Assembly: GCA_015121965.1 (NCBI GenBank)
Contig: JADFAP010000009.1
Location: 1-19,463 of the forward strand
DNA from: Candidatus Acidifodinimicrobium mancum
GTDB taxonomy: Archaea > Nanobdellota > Nanobdellia > Parvarchaeales > Parvarchaeaceae
Length of the DNA stretch: 19,463 nt
Direction of reading: 5' to 3'
In this document: piece by piece, positions 7,447-14,069 of the stretch
Layout: each line of letters opens with the position of its first letter
How positions within the stretch are numbered: position 1 is the stretch's first letter
Position numbers and translations under genes: made by a program
The notes under the pieces: model-generated
What the model was told of the DNA's origin: nothing
The model's database searches: none
The model's input: only the letters and a program-made list of their open reading frames with translations

Positions 7447-8201
7447 TCGATTATTTTACCTCTCCTGACAGCTTTGAAATCGTACTTGAAGCTTCCCTTC
7501 AGTGCTATTGATATTGATGGCCTGAGGTAAAGCAGGCATGATCTCACTATGCCGTTGGCTGCCACTCTCCTATAGGATACTTGTGCAGTGTCTTTTAGCA
7601 TCTTGAATCTGCCAAATTTCTTCAGCCTAGGGTAAAACTCCCAATTCTCATCCACATATATGTTCTCGTTGAATAAACCGGCCTCCTTTAATGCTGATCC
7701 CTTTATGAAAACGCATCCATATGCAAAAGGCGTAGACGTGAGATAGCTCATCTTTTTGAGGTAAACAATTAGCTTGTTGAAGGCTGCGAACCTCTTCCTG
7801 TATATCTTTGGTATATCCTTGTTCCTCATGCTTATAGTCGGCTCAATGCAGACTAGACTTTCATCCTTCTCAAACTCTTTCACGACATTTTCGAGTAGTT
7901 TCTTTGATAAGATGTAATCTGCATCTATTAAGGCTATTATTTCACCTTTGGCAACCCTTATCCCATGGTTGTAAGCTGAGGCTACGTTTTTCTTCTTAGC
8001 TATAACGATTCTCGAGTTGTACCTTTTGAGTATTTGAAGCGTTCCATCGTTAGAATAGGAGTCTACGCCTATTATCTCATAGTTTTTGTAAGTCTGCTTT
8101 TTAAGCGATCTGAGCAGGTCCCCAACGTAGTCAGCCTCGTTGTACGTAGGGATAACCACGCTTATAATAGGTTTTCGCTTGTTCAGGTTTGACCTCTGCA
8201 T
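7443..8201 (-). CDS. GT2-family glycosyltransferase
   Basis: This 252-aa GT-A fold inverting glycosyltransferase has SVVIPTYNEADYVGDLLRSL near the N-terminus (14-33), an acidic donor-binding motif VDSYSNDGT (46-54), and the metal-binding DAD at 93-95 in ALIDADYILS. It also has a later acceptor/base region YVDENWEFYPRLKKFG (about 178-193). It has no long transmembrane domain, although the C-terminus has a hydrophobic patch. It is convergent with the GT4 gene and their stop codons share bases 7444-7445. The partner reaction could build the same glycan, but acceptor and donor cannot be read from sequence. A perfect 14-bp palindromic TATA region (8221-8234) sits at leaderless distance before the ATG at 8201. 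Confidence 0.88.
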   Translation of the reverse strand: MQRSNLNKRKPIISVVIPTYNEADYVGDLLRSLKKQTYKNYEIIGVDSYSNDGTLQILKRYNSRIVIAKKKNVASAYNHGIRVAKGEIIALIDADYILSKKLLENVVKEFEKDESLVCIEPTISMRNKDIPKIYRKRFAAFNKLIVYLKKMSYLTSTPFAYGCVFIKGSALKEAGLFNENIYVDENWEFYPRLKKFGRFKMLKDTAQVSYRRVAANGIVRSCLLYLRPSISIALKGSFKYDFKAVRRGKIID

Positions 8202-8220
8202 GAATAATGTTAATGAGCCT

Positions 8221-8234
8221 TCATTTATAAATGA
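8221..8234 (-). promoter_or_regulatory. Palindromic TATA box for GT2 gene
   Basis: tcatttataaatga is a perfect 14-bp palindrome; its tttataaa core (8224-8231) is centred 26.5 nt before the ATG at 8201, predicting a leaderless mRNA. Confidence 0.6.
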
Positions 8235-8305
8235 TTGCCTTGGGCGTCATTTCCGCGTATCAGCCGGTTTTCCGTCTGGACTATTAAATCCGCAAATGTG
8301 AAATG

Positions 8306-8313
8306 TTTATAAA
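8306..8313 (+). promoter_or_regulatory. TATA box for surface protein gene
   Basis: tttataaa, within the palindrome gtttataaac, is centred 26.5 nt before the ATG at 8336. With the box at 8224-8231 it shows that the 134-nt gap 8202-8335 holds two divergent promoters. Confidence 0.6.
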
Positions 8314-8335
8314 CTTCTACAAGTTCTTATAAGTA

Positions 8336-9751
8336 ATGAAAAATCTATTGGTTTTGACGCTATTAATCGCAGTTTTCTTCGTTAGCATAGGCCTGTCAAA
8401 CGCGATAGAAATCTCTCCGACAAGCGCGACTTTAACAAGCAATGCCACAAACTTTCTGAATATCTCATTCTATAACCAGCAAAATTATTCAGTTTCAATC
8501 GGAATAAATCTTAATTCTGCGGAGGTTAGATACGGAGGGCTGTTTGATGCAATAAGCGCTAAACCTCTGTCCTTCACACTCCTGCCTGGCCAGACCCAGA
8601 AGGTTCTATTTGCGTTCAATACGAGGAATATATTCTACTCTACCCCAACACCAATCAACATCTCCTACACAATAAACGGGACACCGCAAAGTTTCATATT
8701 GAGCGTCCCGATACTGCCAAGCTCTAGCAAGCAGATCTACTTTTACAATATATCCTCATCAAATAAAATATACCCGTATGAGTCCTTACCAGTTAGTCTG
8801 ACGATAATAAACAGCCTCGACCGTACTGGAGTGGTGGTGCCTATAAACGCGTCTATCTTTTATCCCAACGGGACTTTAGAGTCATCAAGCTACAGTTCGC
8901 TGACTTTGTCCAACCTTGGAATAAATTCCTATTCTGTAAGCATGAAACCGAATCCGCAGTCGCCGCCTGGTCAATATAAAATCTCTGTTTCACTGAATTA
9001 CAATGGATTCACATCGACTGCCTCGCAGAACGTTGATTTCTTGTCGTATTACGATTTAGTTGCCTCTAGATCTTCGAGCGTTGGTGTATTTGGAGGCACT
9101 TACTATCTAACTTTAAAGAACGAGGGAAATACCCCGGTGGACGTTTCGAACTACACGTTGTCCCCAGGCTCTTTGAATGGTATTCTGATGATTTCTAAAG
9201 GCGCGTCGCTCGGCTCGCTGTCCAGCGGTCCTAATGGTCTATACTCCTCCTTGGTTATGCTTTCTCCTGGTCAGACAGTATCACTGTACTATACAGTGTC
9301 TTACGTTATAATCTACATAATAGTTCTAATCATAGTCATAGCGATAATTCTCTTCTTTTACTTCAACAGAAAAGTTGAAGTCGTTAAAGAAGTCGTTAAA
9401 CACGAGGCGTCAAGCGGCTTCATTGATGTGAAGGTATCTTTGAAGGTCAAGAACGTGTCAAACAAAGTTATAGAAGATATAAACCTATCGGATCTAACCC
9501 CAATGAATGCACTTAAAGTTTCTATCATAGGGCCCAGAGAAGGGGTGATACAGAAGACAGTAGACGGATTGAAGTTAGTATGGAAAGAGGCGAGATTGAA
9601 TCCGAAGGACGAATTCATAGTCATGTACGAGCTTAGGAGCAAGATAGGGATTGTAGGCAAGATGGAGTTAAACCCGGCAGTGTGCAAGTTCAGGTTCAAC
9701 GGTAATATTTATAAAAGGAAATCTAATTCTATAATACTGAACATACGTTGA
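8336..9751 (+). CDS. Secreted, membrane-anchored beta-rich surface protein
   Basis: The 471-aa product starts with a clear Sec signal peptide (MKNLLVLTLLIAVFFVSIGL, likely cut after Ala23). A Ser/Thr/Asn-rich ectodomain (24-320) has repeated beta-sandwich character and nine N-x-S/T sequons (Asn 36, 42, 50, 108, 114, 138, 171, 178, 272), consistent with a glycosylated cell-surface protein. A single transmembrane helix at about 323-344 is followed by the basic stop-transfer FNRK. The roughly 110-residue C-terminal domain (360-471) starts with IDVKVSLKVKNVSNKVIEDI and looks like a CARDB/DUF11-type beta domain, yet the topology places it in the cytoplasm. This resembles archaeal COG1361/COG1470-style envelope proteins, but I cannot name a specific function. 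The start is supported by the TATA box 26.5 nt upstream. Confidence 0.8.
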   Translation: MKNLLVLTLLIAVFFVSIGLSNAIEISPTSATLTSNATNFLNISFYNQQNYSVSIGINLNSAEVRYGGLFDAISAKPLSFTLLPGQTQKVLFAFNTRNIFYSTPTPINISYTINGTPQSFILSVPILPSSSKQIYFYNISSSNKIYPYESLPVSLTIINSLDRTGVVVPINASIFYPNGTLESSSYSSLTLSNLGINSYSVSMKPNPQSPPGQYKISVSLNYNGFTSTASQNVDFLSYYDLVASRSSSVGVFGGTYYLTLKNEGNTPVDVSNYTLSPGSLNGILMISKGASLGSLSSGPNGLYSSLVMLSPGQTVSLYYTVSYVIIYIIVLIIVIAIILFFYFNRKVEVVKEVVKHEASSGFIDVKVSLKVKNVSNKVIEDINLSDLTPMNALKVSIIGPREGVIQKTVDGLKLVWKEARLNPKDEFIVMYELRSKIGIVGKMELNPAVCKFRFNGNIYKRKSNSIILNIR

Positions 9752-9768
9752 GTTAAAAGTTTAGTTAA

Positions 9769-9841
9769 GCCCCGATAATCTAGCGGTCTAGGATACTGCC
9801 CTGTCACGGCATAAACGCGGGTCCGAATCCCGCTCGGGGCG
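9769..9841 (+). tRNA. tRNA-Asp (GUC anticodon)
   Basis: The sequence folds into a complete cloverleaf. The acceptor stem is gccccga/tcggggc (7 perfect pairs), the D stem atct/ggat, the anticodon loop ctgtcac with anticodon GTC, and the T arm gcggg-tccgaat-cccgc. The discriminator base is G73 at 9841, an expected Asp identity element, and CCA is not encoded. Pair 27-43 in the anticodon stem is a C-T mismatch; the other four pairs are intact. No intron is present. Confidence 0.95.
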
Positions 9842-9875
9842 GTCTTTAAATAATTTAAATACGTTGTGGCATTCT

Positions 9876-10427
9876 TTATCTCAAGAACTGATACATCTTT
9901 GAGTATTCTTTTAGTTTCTTTCTGTTTATTTTTTGTTTTAATCTTTCCATTACTCTCTCATTTAGGTTTATTTTGAAGTATCTTAAATCCAGAAATGTTT
10001 TCTCAATATCCGATATGGGGTAGTAGAATTCTGTTCCCTTCACCATCACATACCCAAAAAATAGGTTCTTCGGGAGCCTAAAGATCTGTGCATTGAGCCC
10101 CATGATGTTTCTTGTCCCAGTCCTTACTATCCTTGTTGTTAATATGATTGGGTTGGCTCTCTCTTCGATTATATCATAGTAAGACAGTGCGTACATTAGC
10201 CCGTAATAGAAGGGAGAAAAGGCAAATCCGATCACTTCCGCATTGTCATGTAATGTGTAAACACCTTTTGTGATTCTTATAATCCTTTGATGCTGCAAAA
10301 GATTAGATACAAATCTTTTAGAGTACGTCCTACCGGCTCTGCTTTGTTTTAGGAATCTCTCCACTTCCACTTTTGTGAAGGTTGGACGTTCAGAGAAGTG
10401 AGTTAAAAATTCATTTATGTATTTCAT
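9876..10427 (-). CDS. AbiEi-like antitoxin/transcriptional regulator
   Basis: This 183-aa protein is probably the antitoxin and autorepressor of a type IV AbiE toxin-antitoxin pair. The N-terminal 60 residues form a winged-helix-like domain: helix, GRTYSKRFVSNLLQHQRIIRI as recognition helix, then wing ITKGVYTL (52-59). The C-terminal domain starts GFAFSPFYYGLMYALSYYDI (67-86) and has the family pattern SDIEKTFLDLRYF (139-151). Its start overlaps the end of the upstream toxin gene by 17 nt, so the two are translated from one mRNA with the toxin first. In described AbiE systems the antitoxin gene usually precedes the toxin, so this order is reversed. The stop lies 34 nt from the tRNA-Asp gene on the other strand. 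Family assignment is good; antitoxin activity is inferred. Confidence 0.82.
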   Translation of the reverse strand: MKYINEFLTHFSERPTFTKVEVERFLKQSRAGRTYSKRFVSNLLQHQRIIRITKGVYTLHDNAEVIGFAFSPFYYGLMYALSYYDIIEERANPIILTTRIVRTGTRNIMGLNAQIFRLPKNLFFGYVMVKGTEFYYPISDIEKTFLDLRYFKINLNERVMERLKQKINRKKLKEYSKMYQFLR

Positions 10428-11064
10428 AAGTTCTCTTCAGGTATTCTATCATCTGTTTAAAAGTAGGTATACTTCCGGTATAGATAAGTTGCGGCAAAGA
10501 ATTTTCATCTACGGGCTGTTTGATGTTTTCTACGAATCTTTTAATGTCTTTCCTTATTTTCTCTTTTTCAGAAATATGTGAGAGCACAAAAATATCATAG
10601 ATGTCCTTAATCGCCCTACGAGAAGAATATGCCATCAATTTTTCTTTTATGAGATCTTCTGGTGAAAGCGATAGAATATCTATGTAAGATCCATCGGTTT
10701 TTGAATATGTAGCTATAATTTCCCCCCTACTCCTTTTTTGTTTTAATTCGATTGTTACTTTGGCTATCCCATTGGATACGGAGTAGTAGACAGGTCCGCT
10801 GCTCTTTCTAGTTCGTAGTTTGATCACAGGTAACCTAATTTTGTATAATCTTGAAAGCAGATTTTGCGTTTCACTAGAATTTTTTATATAGATATCTAAG
10901 TCATAAGAGAACCTTTTGCCGCCATAGCATCTCCAAATCGCAGTACCGCCATGTAAAATTATCGACGTATTGCTGCTGTAAAACGCGGTGATTATTTCAT
11001 CTTGCAATCTGGCTATTTCTAAATATTCTTTAATTTTTAATAAGTTCTCTAAAGGCTCTTCCAT
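10411..11064 (-). CDS. AbiEii-like nucleotidyltransferase toxin
   Basis: The 217-aa protein belongs to the AbiEii/DUF1814 nucleotidyltransferase family, whose members act as growth-arresting toxins that modify tRNA or use NTPs. Motif I HGGTAIWR is at 38-45 and motif II RFSYDLDIY at 51-59, with metal-binding Asp55 and Asp57. A Lys-containing motif LIKEKLMAYSSRRAIKD (138-154) and DIYDIF (154-159) correspond to motifs III and IV. All expected active-site residues seem intact, so it could be active. The partner AbiEi-like gene overlaps the 3' end by 17 nt. A TATA box at 11088-11095 lies 27.5 nt before the ATG at 11064, and a strong inverted repeat at 11095-11124 overlaps its upstream edge, suggesting autoregulation. 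The genes look more A/T-rich than the chaperone block, compatible with horizontal transfer. Confidence 0.85.
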   Translation of the reverse strand: MEEPLENLLKIKEYLEIARLQDEIITAFYSSNTSIILHGGTAIWRCYGGKRFSYDLDIYIKNSSETQNLLSRLYKIRLPVIKLRTRKSSGPVYYSVSNGIAKVTIELKQKRSRGEIIATYSKTDGSYIDILSLSPEDLIKEKLMAYSSRRAIKDIYDIFVLSHISEKEKIRKDIKRFVENIKQPVDENSLPQLIYTGSIPTFKQMIEYLKRTYEIHK

Positions 11065-11087
11065 ACCATATTTATACTCTTTTAAGG

Positions 11088-11095
11088 TATATAAA
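11088..11095 (-). promoter_or_regulatory. TATA box for AbiE-type operon
   Basis: On the minus strand tttatata is centred 27.5 nt before the toxin ATG at 11064, so the toxin-antitoxin mRNA should be leaderless. Confidence 0.6.
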
Positions 11096-11124
11096 CCTAA
11101 GTAACAATATTTTGTTACTTTGGT
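11095..11124. promoter_or_regulatory. Inverted repeat at abiE promoter, candidate AbiEi operator
   Basis: Perfect 9-bp arms aagtaacaa (11099-11107) and ttgttactt (11112-11120) are separated by tatt. With one mismatch the arms extend to 13 bp (acctaagtaacaa and ttgttactttggt). The repeat abuts the TATA box of the AbiE-type operon on its upstream side, where a TA autoregulator would control TBP/TFB access. AbiEi antitoxins are known to bind inverted repeats in their own promoter. Confidence 0.65.
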
Positions 11125-11180
11125 AAACTACAAAAAGTGGCATTTAACTTCAGTTTAAAACGATTTAAATCAACGGTTTC

Positions 11181-11188
11181 TATAAAAT
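11181..11188 (+). promoter_or_regulatory. TATA-like box before 321-aa protein gene
   Basis: tataaaat is the best box upstream of the gene at 11241. It would start transcription near 11211-11214, giving a leader of about 30 nt or a leaderless 7-codon frame at 11214. A 10-bp palindrome gatttaaatc (11162-11171) lies 9 nt upstream of it. Confidence 0.4.
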
Positions 11189-11240
11189 TATATGATGTCT
11201 GGACTTTGTCAGTATGGATAATAACTTCGTTTTATAGACT

Positions 11241-12206
11241 ATGAAAGATTATTCGAAAGCTGATAAATTTAAATTCTATGATTCGAGTTTTATTAGCGAT
11301 AAAAATTCAGACTTCGTAGCTAAACACACTTCAATGATAAAAGATTTGAAGACAACATTTAATAATGATTACATTTATAGAGTAACAAGTTTTATTTTGA
11401 ATTATCCCAAAGTGGAGCTTTCAGACATTGTAAATGGTACTATAAAGATACCAAAAAACGAAAAAAAGTTGAAAATATCAAGACTTGAAAATCTGCTTTA
11501 TGCATTGGGGGAGATAGGCCAGCCACCGGATGAAAAGAGTGTAAAGTATGCGCAAAGCGACCTTGACGAGGCACTTGATGAATCTTACTATGATAACTCC
11601 GAATCTCAAAAAACTAAGCTGGAAAACTTCTTGTCTATAATGAACACAGAAACATCAAGATATAAATTGCACGTTTTTTCTCCCCGCGGTACATACGATA
11701 AGATAGCCGAATGGGCGAAGGAAGTTGGCATATGTTGGGGACCTGCTGATGTGGTCAAGTACAGCCAAGGATATGTAAAAGACATAAAGGAATTCGGTGG
11801 CACTATAATATTTACAGCAAAGTATGGCAGGAAGCCCGTACTTTTTGGCAGGGATTTTATATGCGTGGATCAGAAAGGAGAAATATATCTATTCATGGAC
11901 AATCTTGAAGGGTTAAATTTTAATCATTTATTGTCAGATTGGGTAAACGGATATCCAGGTGCATTTAAAGTGGCTCTTGCTGCGTCCTTTTTCTTTGCTG
12001 AAAAGATGGGCTGTAAATATATCGTGGCTGGGGATGAAGGGGCAGAGGAAGCATTTGTTTCAGTCGGCACAAGCAAGAGGACAGTTACACTGCACGGAAA
12101 AAATATAAAAGTGGGCTACCCAGCTAGGTTTTCTCCAGCAGACAATGGAGAAATTAAAAGCCTCTCTTTTGATCAGGAAAAATATCATTACATGAGGCTC
12201 GTTTAA
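11241..12206 (+). CDS. Unrecognised 321-aa soluble protein
   Basis: I do not recognise this family. The protein has no signal peptide or membrane helix. Residues 1-135 are charged and mostly helical, ending in an acidic stretch (about 107-130). The C-terminal part (140-321) looks like one compact alpha/beta domain with several unusual aromatic/Gly motifs: HVFSPRGTYDKIAEW (144-158), GICWGPAD (163-170), RKPVLFGRDFICVDQKGEIY (197-216) and GYPGAFKVALAASFFFAEKMG (237-257). No classical nucleotide-binding loop is visible. It is divergent from the AbiE-type operon across a 176-nt gap and is followed after 37 nt by the GH15 gene, which has its own TATA box. An in-frame ATG at 11214 would read seven codons and then a TAG just before this start. 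It looks A/T-rich like the TA genes next to it. Confidence 0.7.
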   Translation: MKDYSKADKFKFYDSSFISDKNSDFVAKHTSMIKDLKTTFNNDYIYRVTSFILNYPKVELSDIVNGTIKIPKNEKKLKISRLENLLYALGEIGQPPDEKSVKYAQSDLDEALDESYYDNSESQKTKLENFLSIMNTETSRYKLHVFSPRGTYDKIAEWAKEVGICWGPADVVKYSQGYVKDIKEFGGTIIFTAKYGRKPVLFGRDFICVDQKGEIYLFMDNLEGLNFNHLLSDWVNGYPGAFKVALAASFFFAEKMGCKYIVAGDEGAEEAFVSVGTSKRTVTLHGKNIKVGYPARFSPADNGEIKSLSFDQEKYHYMRLV

Positions 12207-12210
12207 TTTT

Positions 12211-12220
12211 AATATAAAAG
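12211..12220 (+). promoter_or_regulatory. TATA box for GH15 gene
   Basis: aatataaaag is centred about 28-30 nt before the ATG at 12244 but only about 20 nt before the TTG at 12235, favouring the ATG start. Confidence 0.5.
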
Positions 12221-12243
12221 ATGTTTTTGTATATTTGTCTTTT

Positions 12244-13995
12244 ATGTCTTTAAAGTTTTCAGATCTGAAAAATTACAATTATATCAGCAATCAATTGACT
12301 GGCACACTGATTGGTCCGAATGGAGATGTAGTGTGGCTTTGCCTGCCCAGATTTGATTCTGATCCTGAAATTGCATATTTATTGGATGAGAGTAAGGGAG
12401 GTTTTTTCAATCTATTGCCTTTAGATCAGTTCTCTTCTGACAGTAAATATATATCTCCAAATGTTCTAAGAACTGACTTTAAGACACTGAATGGAACAGC
12501 AGAAGTAATTGATTTCCTAACGCCAGGGAAGCCAGTATTTGTAAAGGAGATAAACTCAAAGATTAAACTGAAGCTAGCTTTCAGACCTTTATTCAATTTT
12601 GATCAGCGAGGCTTCATCTACTCTGAAGACGGCAATAAAGTTATATTCGACGGTAAGAATGAAAAGGGGCGACTTGTTCTGGAGATAAACGGTAAATATA
12701 GCAAAAAAGCGGATTATACATGGGAGTTAGAAGCTGGGATCTACGATATTGTGCTGTCGTACTACAAGAATGCAGAGGCTTATGAACTTGAAAGTAAGAG
12801 CAGCACTTCAAACCTTTCGAAGGCATTGGAATACACAATAAACTATTGGAAAACTTACTTAGACAGAATAAAATTATCCTTAAAGGGCGGACCTCTTGAA
12901 GGGTTTGAGCAGCTTTTTAGAAGTTCCATAATTTTAATGCTTGGATTGGTGTATTCCCCGACAGGAGGGATAGTAGCAGCTCCAACAGCTTCTCTTCCAG
13001 AAGATCCAGGCGGGAATAGGAATTGGGACTATAGGTACGTATGGGTAAGGGATTCCTCAATTACGGCTTCTGCCCTGTGCAGCTTAGGCTTCGAAACTGA
13101 AGGTAGAAGAGCACTCGAATTCCTGTTTAGTATGATAGATTATTCTGGAAAGCCATTTTACAACCTCTATAGAGCAGATGGTGTAAGGGTATACGGAGAA
13201 AAATACATAGAAGCTTTTCAAGGGTTCATGAATTCAAAGCCCGTACGCATAGGCAATGGGGCCACAAATCAGATACAGTTGGATATAGAAGGAGAGTTTC
13301 TATATGCAGTCAGGAGATATTATGAATCTACAGGGGACAAAGAATTCCTGCAGAATCACTCAAAGGCCATAGAATACATTGCTGACTGGCTGTCTGACAA
13401 CTGGGAGCTAGCAGATTCTGGCATATGGGAAAGACCGAATGATCAAAATTACACTCATTCAAAAGCGATGATATGGGTCGCTTTGGATATCGCAGGCAAA
13501 TTGGTCAAAGAAATTGGCGGGGAAGATCGTTGGAGTGATACAAGGAAAACCGTAAGAAATTGGGTGCTTTCAAACTGCGTAAGCGATGGTAATCTAGTAA
13601 CCTTTCCAGGCAGCGAGGAAGTGGACGCCGCCGTTTTGTCCCTCCCGCTCTACGGTTTCATGGGCGTGAACGATCCACTGTTTTTGAGAACACTGAAAGC
13701 GGTGGAGAAGACTTTGGTCATTAATGGCTTTGTATACAGATACACCTCTGATACCATCGGCAAGGTAAACCATGCATTTGCTTTATGCTCAATGTGGCTT
13801 TCGTCGATATACTCTAAATTGGGCAGGAAGCAAGAGGCGATAAAGATGATTGAAAACGTGAAGAGCATAGTCGGCTCAAATAATTTGATAGGCGAGGATA
13901 TAGATATAAGCAGCAAAACATTCACTGGGAACTTCCCGCAGGGCTTTGTACACGGGGCTTTTATAAGAGCTGTTCTCGATGTGCTTAAAAGTTAA
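12244..13995 (+). CDS. GH15 family glucoamylase or trehalase
   Basis: The 583-aa protein is a GH15 inverting glycosidase. The N-terminal beta domain opens with the family signature DVVWLCLPRFDSDP (28-41). The (alpha/alpha)6 catalytic domain has ASLPEDPGGNRNWDYRYVWVRD (249-270), NGATNQIQLDIEGE (338-351), GIWERPNDQNYTHSKAMIWVALD (393-415) with Glu396 as likely general acid, and GEDIDISSKTFTGNFPQGFVHG (550-571) with Glu551 as likely general base. No signal peptide is present, so it should be cytosolic. Archaeal GH15 proteins include both glucoamylases and the Thermoplasma-type trehalases, and sequence reading alone cannot separate them. The ATG at 12244 is chosen over an upstream TTG because of TATA spacing. 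It may cooperate with the debranching enzyme at 38-1924. Family certain, substrate uncertain. Confidence 0.9.
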   Translation: MSLKFSDLKNYNYISNQLTGTLIGPNGDVVWLCLPRFDSDPEIAYLLDESKGGFFNLLPLDQFSSDSKYISPNVLRTDFKTLNGTAEVIDFLTPGKPVFVKEINSKIKLKLAFRPLFNFDQRGFIYSEDGNKVIFDGKNEKGRLVLEINGKYSKKADYTWELEAGIYDIVLSYYKNAEAYELESKSSTSNLSKALEYTINYWKTYLDRIKLSLKGGPLEGFEQLFRSSIILMLGLVYSPTGGIVAAPTASLPEDPGGNRNWDYRYVWVRDSSITASALCSLGFETEGRRALEFLFSMIDYSGKPFYNLYRADGVRVYGEKYIEAFQGFMNSKPVRIGNGATNQIQLDIEGEFLYAVRRYYESTGDKEFLQNHSKAIEYIADWLSDNWELADSGIWERPNDQNYTHSKAMIWVALDIAGKLVKEIGGEDRWSDTRKTVRNWVLSNCVSDGNLVTFPGSEEVDAAVLSLPLYGFMGVNDPLFLRTLKAVEKTLVINGFVYRYTSDTIGKVNHAFALCSMWLSSIYSKLGRKQEAIKMIENVKSIVGSNNLIGEDIDISSKTFTGNFPQGFVHGAFIRAVLDVLKS

Positions 13996-14039
13996 AATCT
14001 TAATCTGGATTTGTAATCTCCAGTCTCTTCGCCGAAAGA

Positions 14040-14047
14040 TTATTTAT
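14040..14047 (+). promoter_or_regulatory. TATA box for glpK
   Basis: ttatttat is centred 26.5 nt before the glpK ATG at 14070, in the 74-nt gap after the GH15 gene, predicting a separate leaderless transcript. Confidence 0.55.
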
Positions 14048-14069
14048 TGCAGCAAGTCAAGTTAATCTA

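Noticed and set aside
9822..9841. Possible attachment site at the 3' end of tRNA-Asp.
   Set aside because: I found no second copy of the tRNA 3' end downstream and no integrase gene in the window.
11214..11237. TAG readthrough (for example pyrrolysine) extending the 321-aa protein.
   Set aside because: TAG ends other genes here (debranching enzyme, dnaJ, GT2) and no recoding element or special reason for readthrough is visible.
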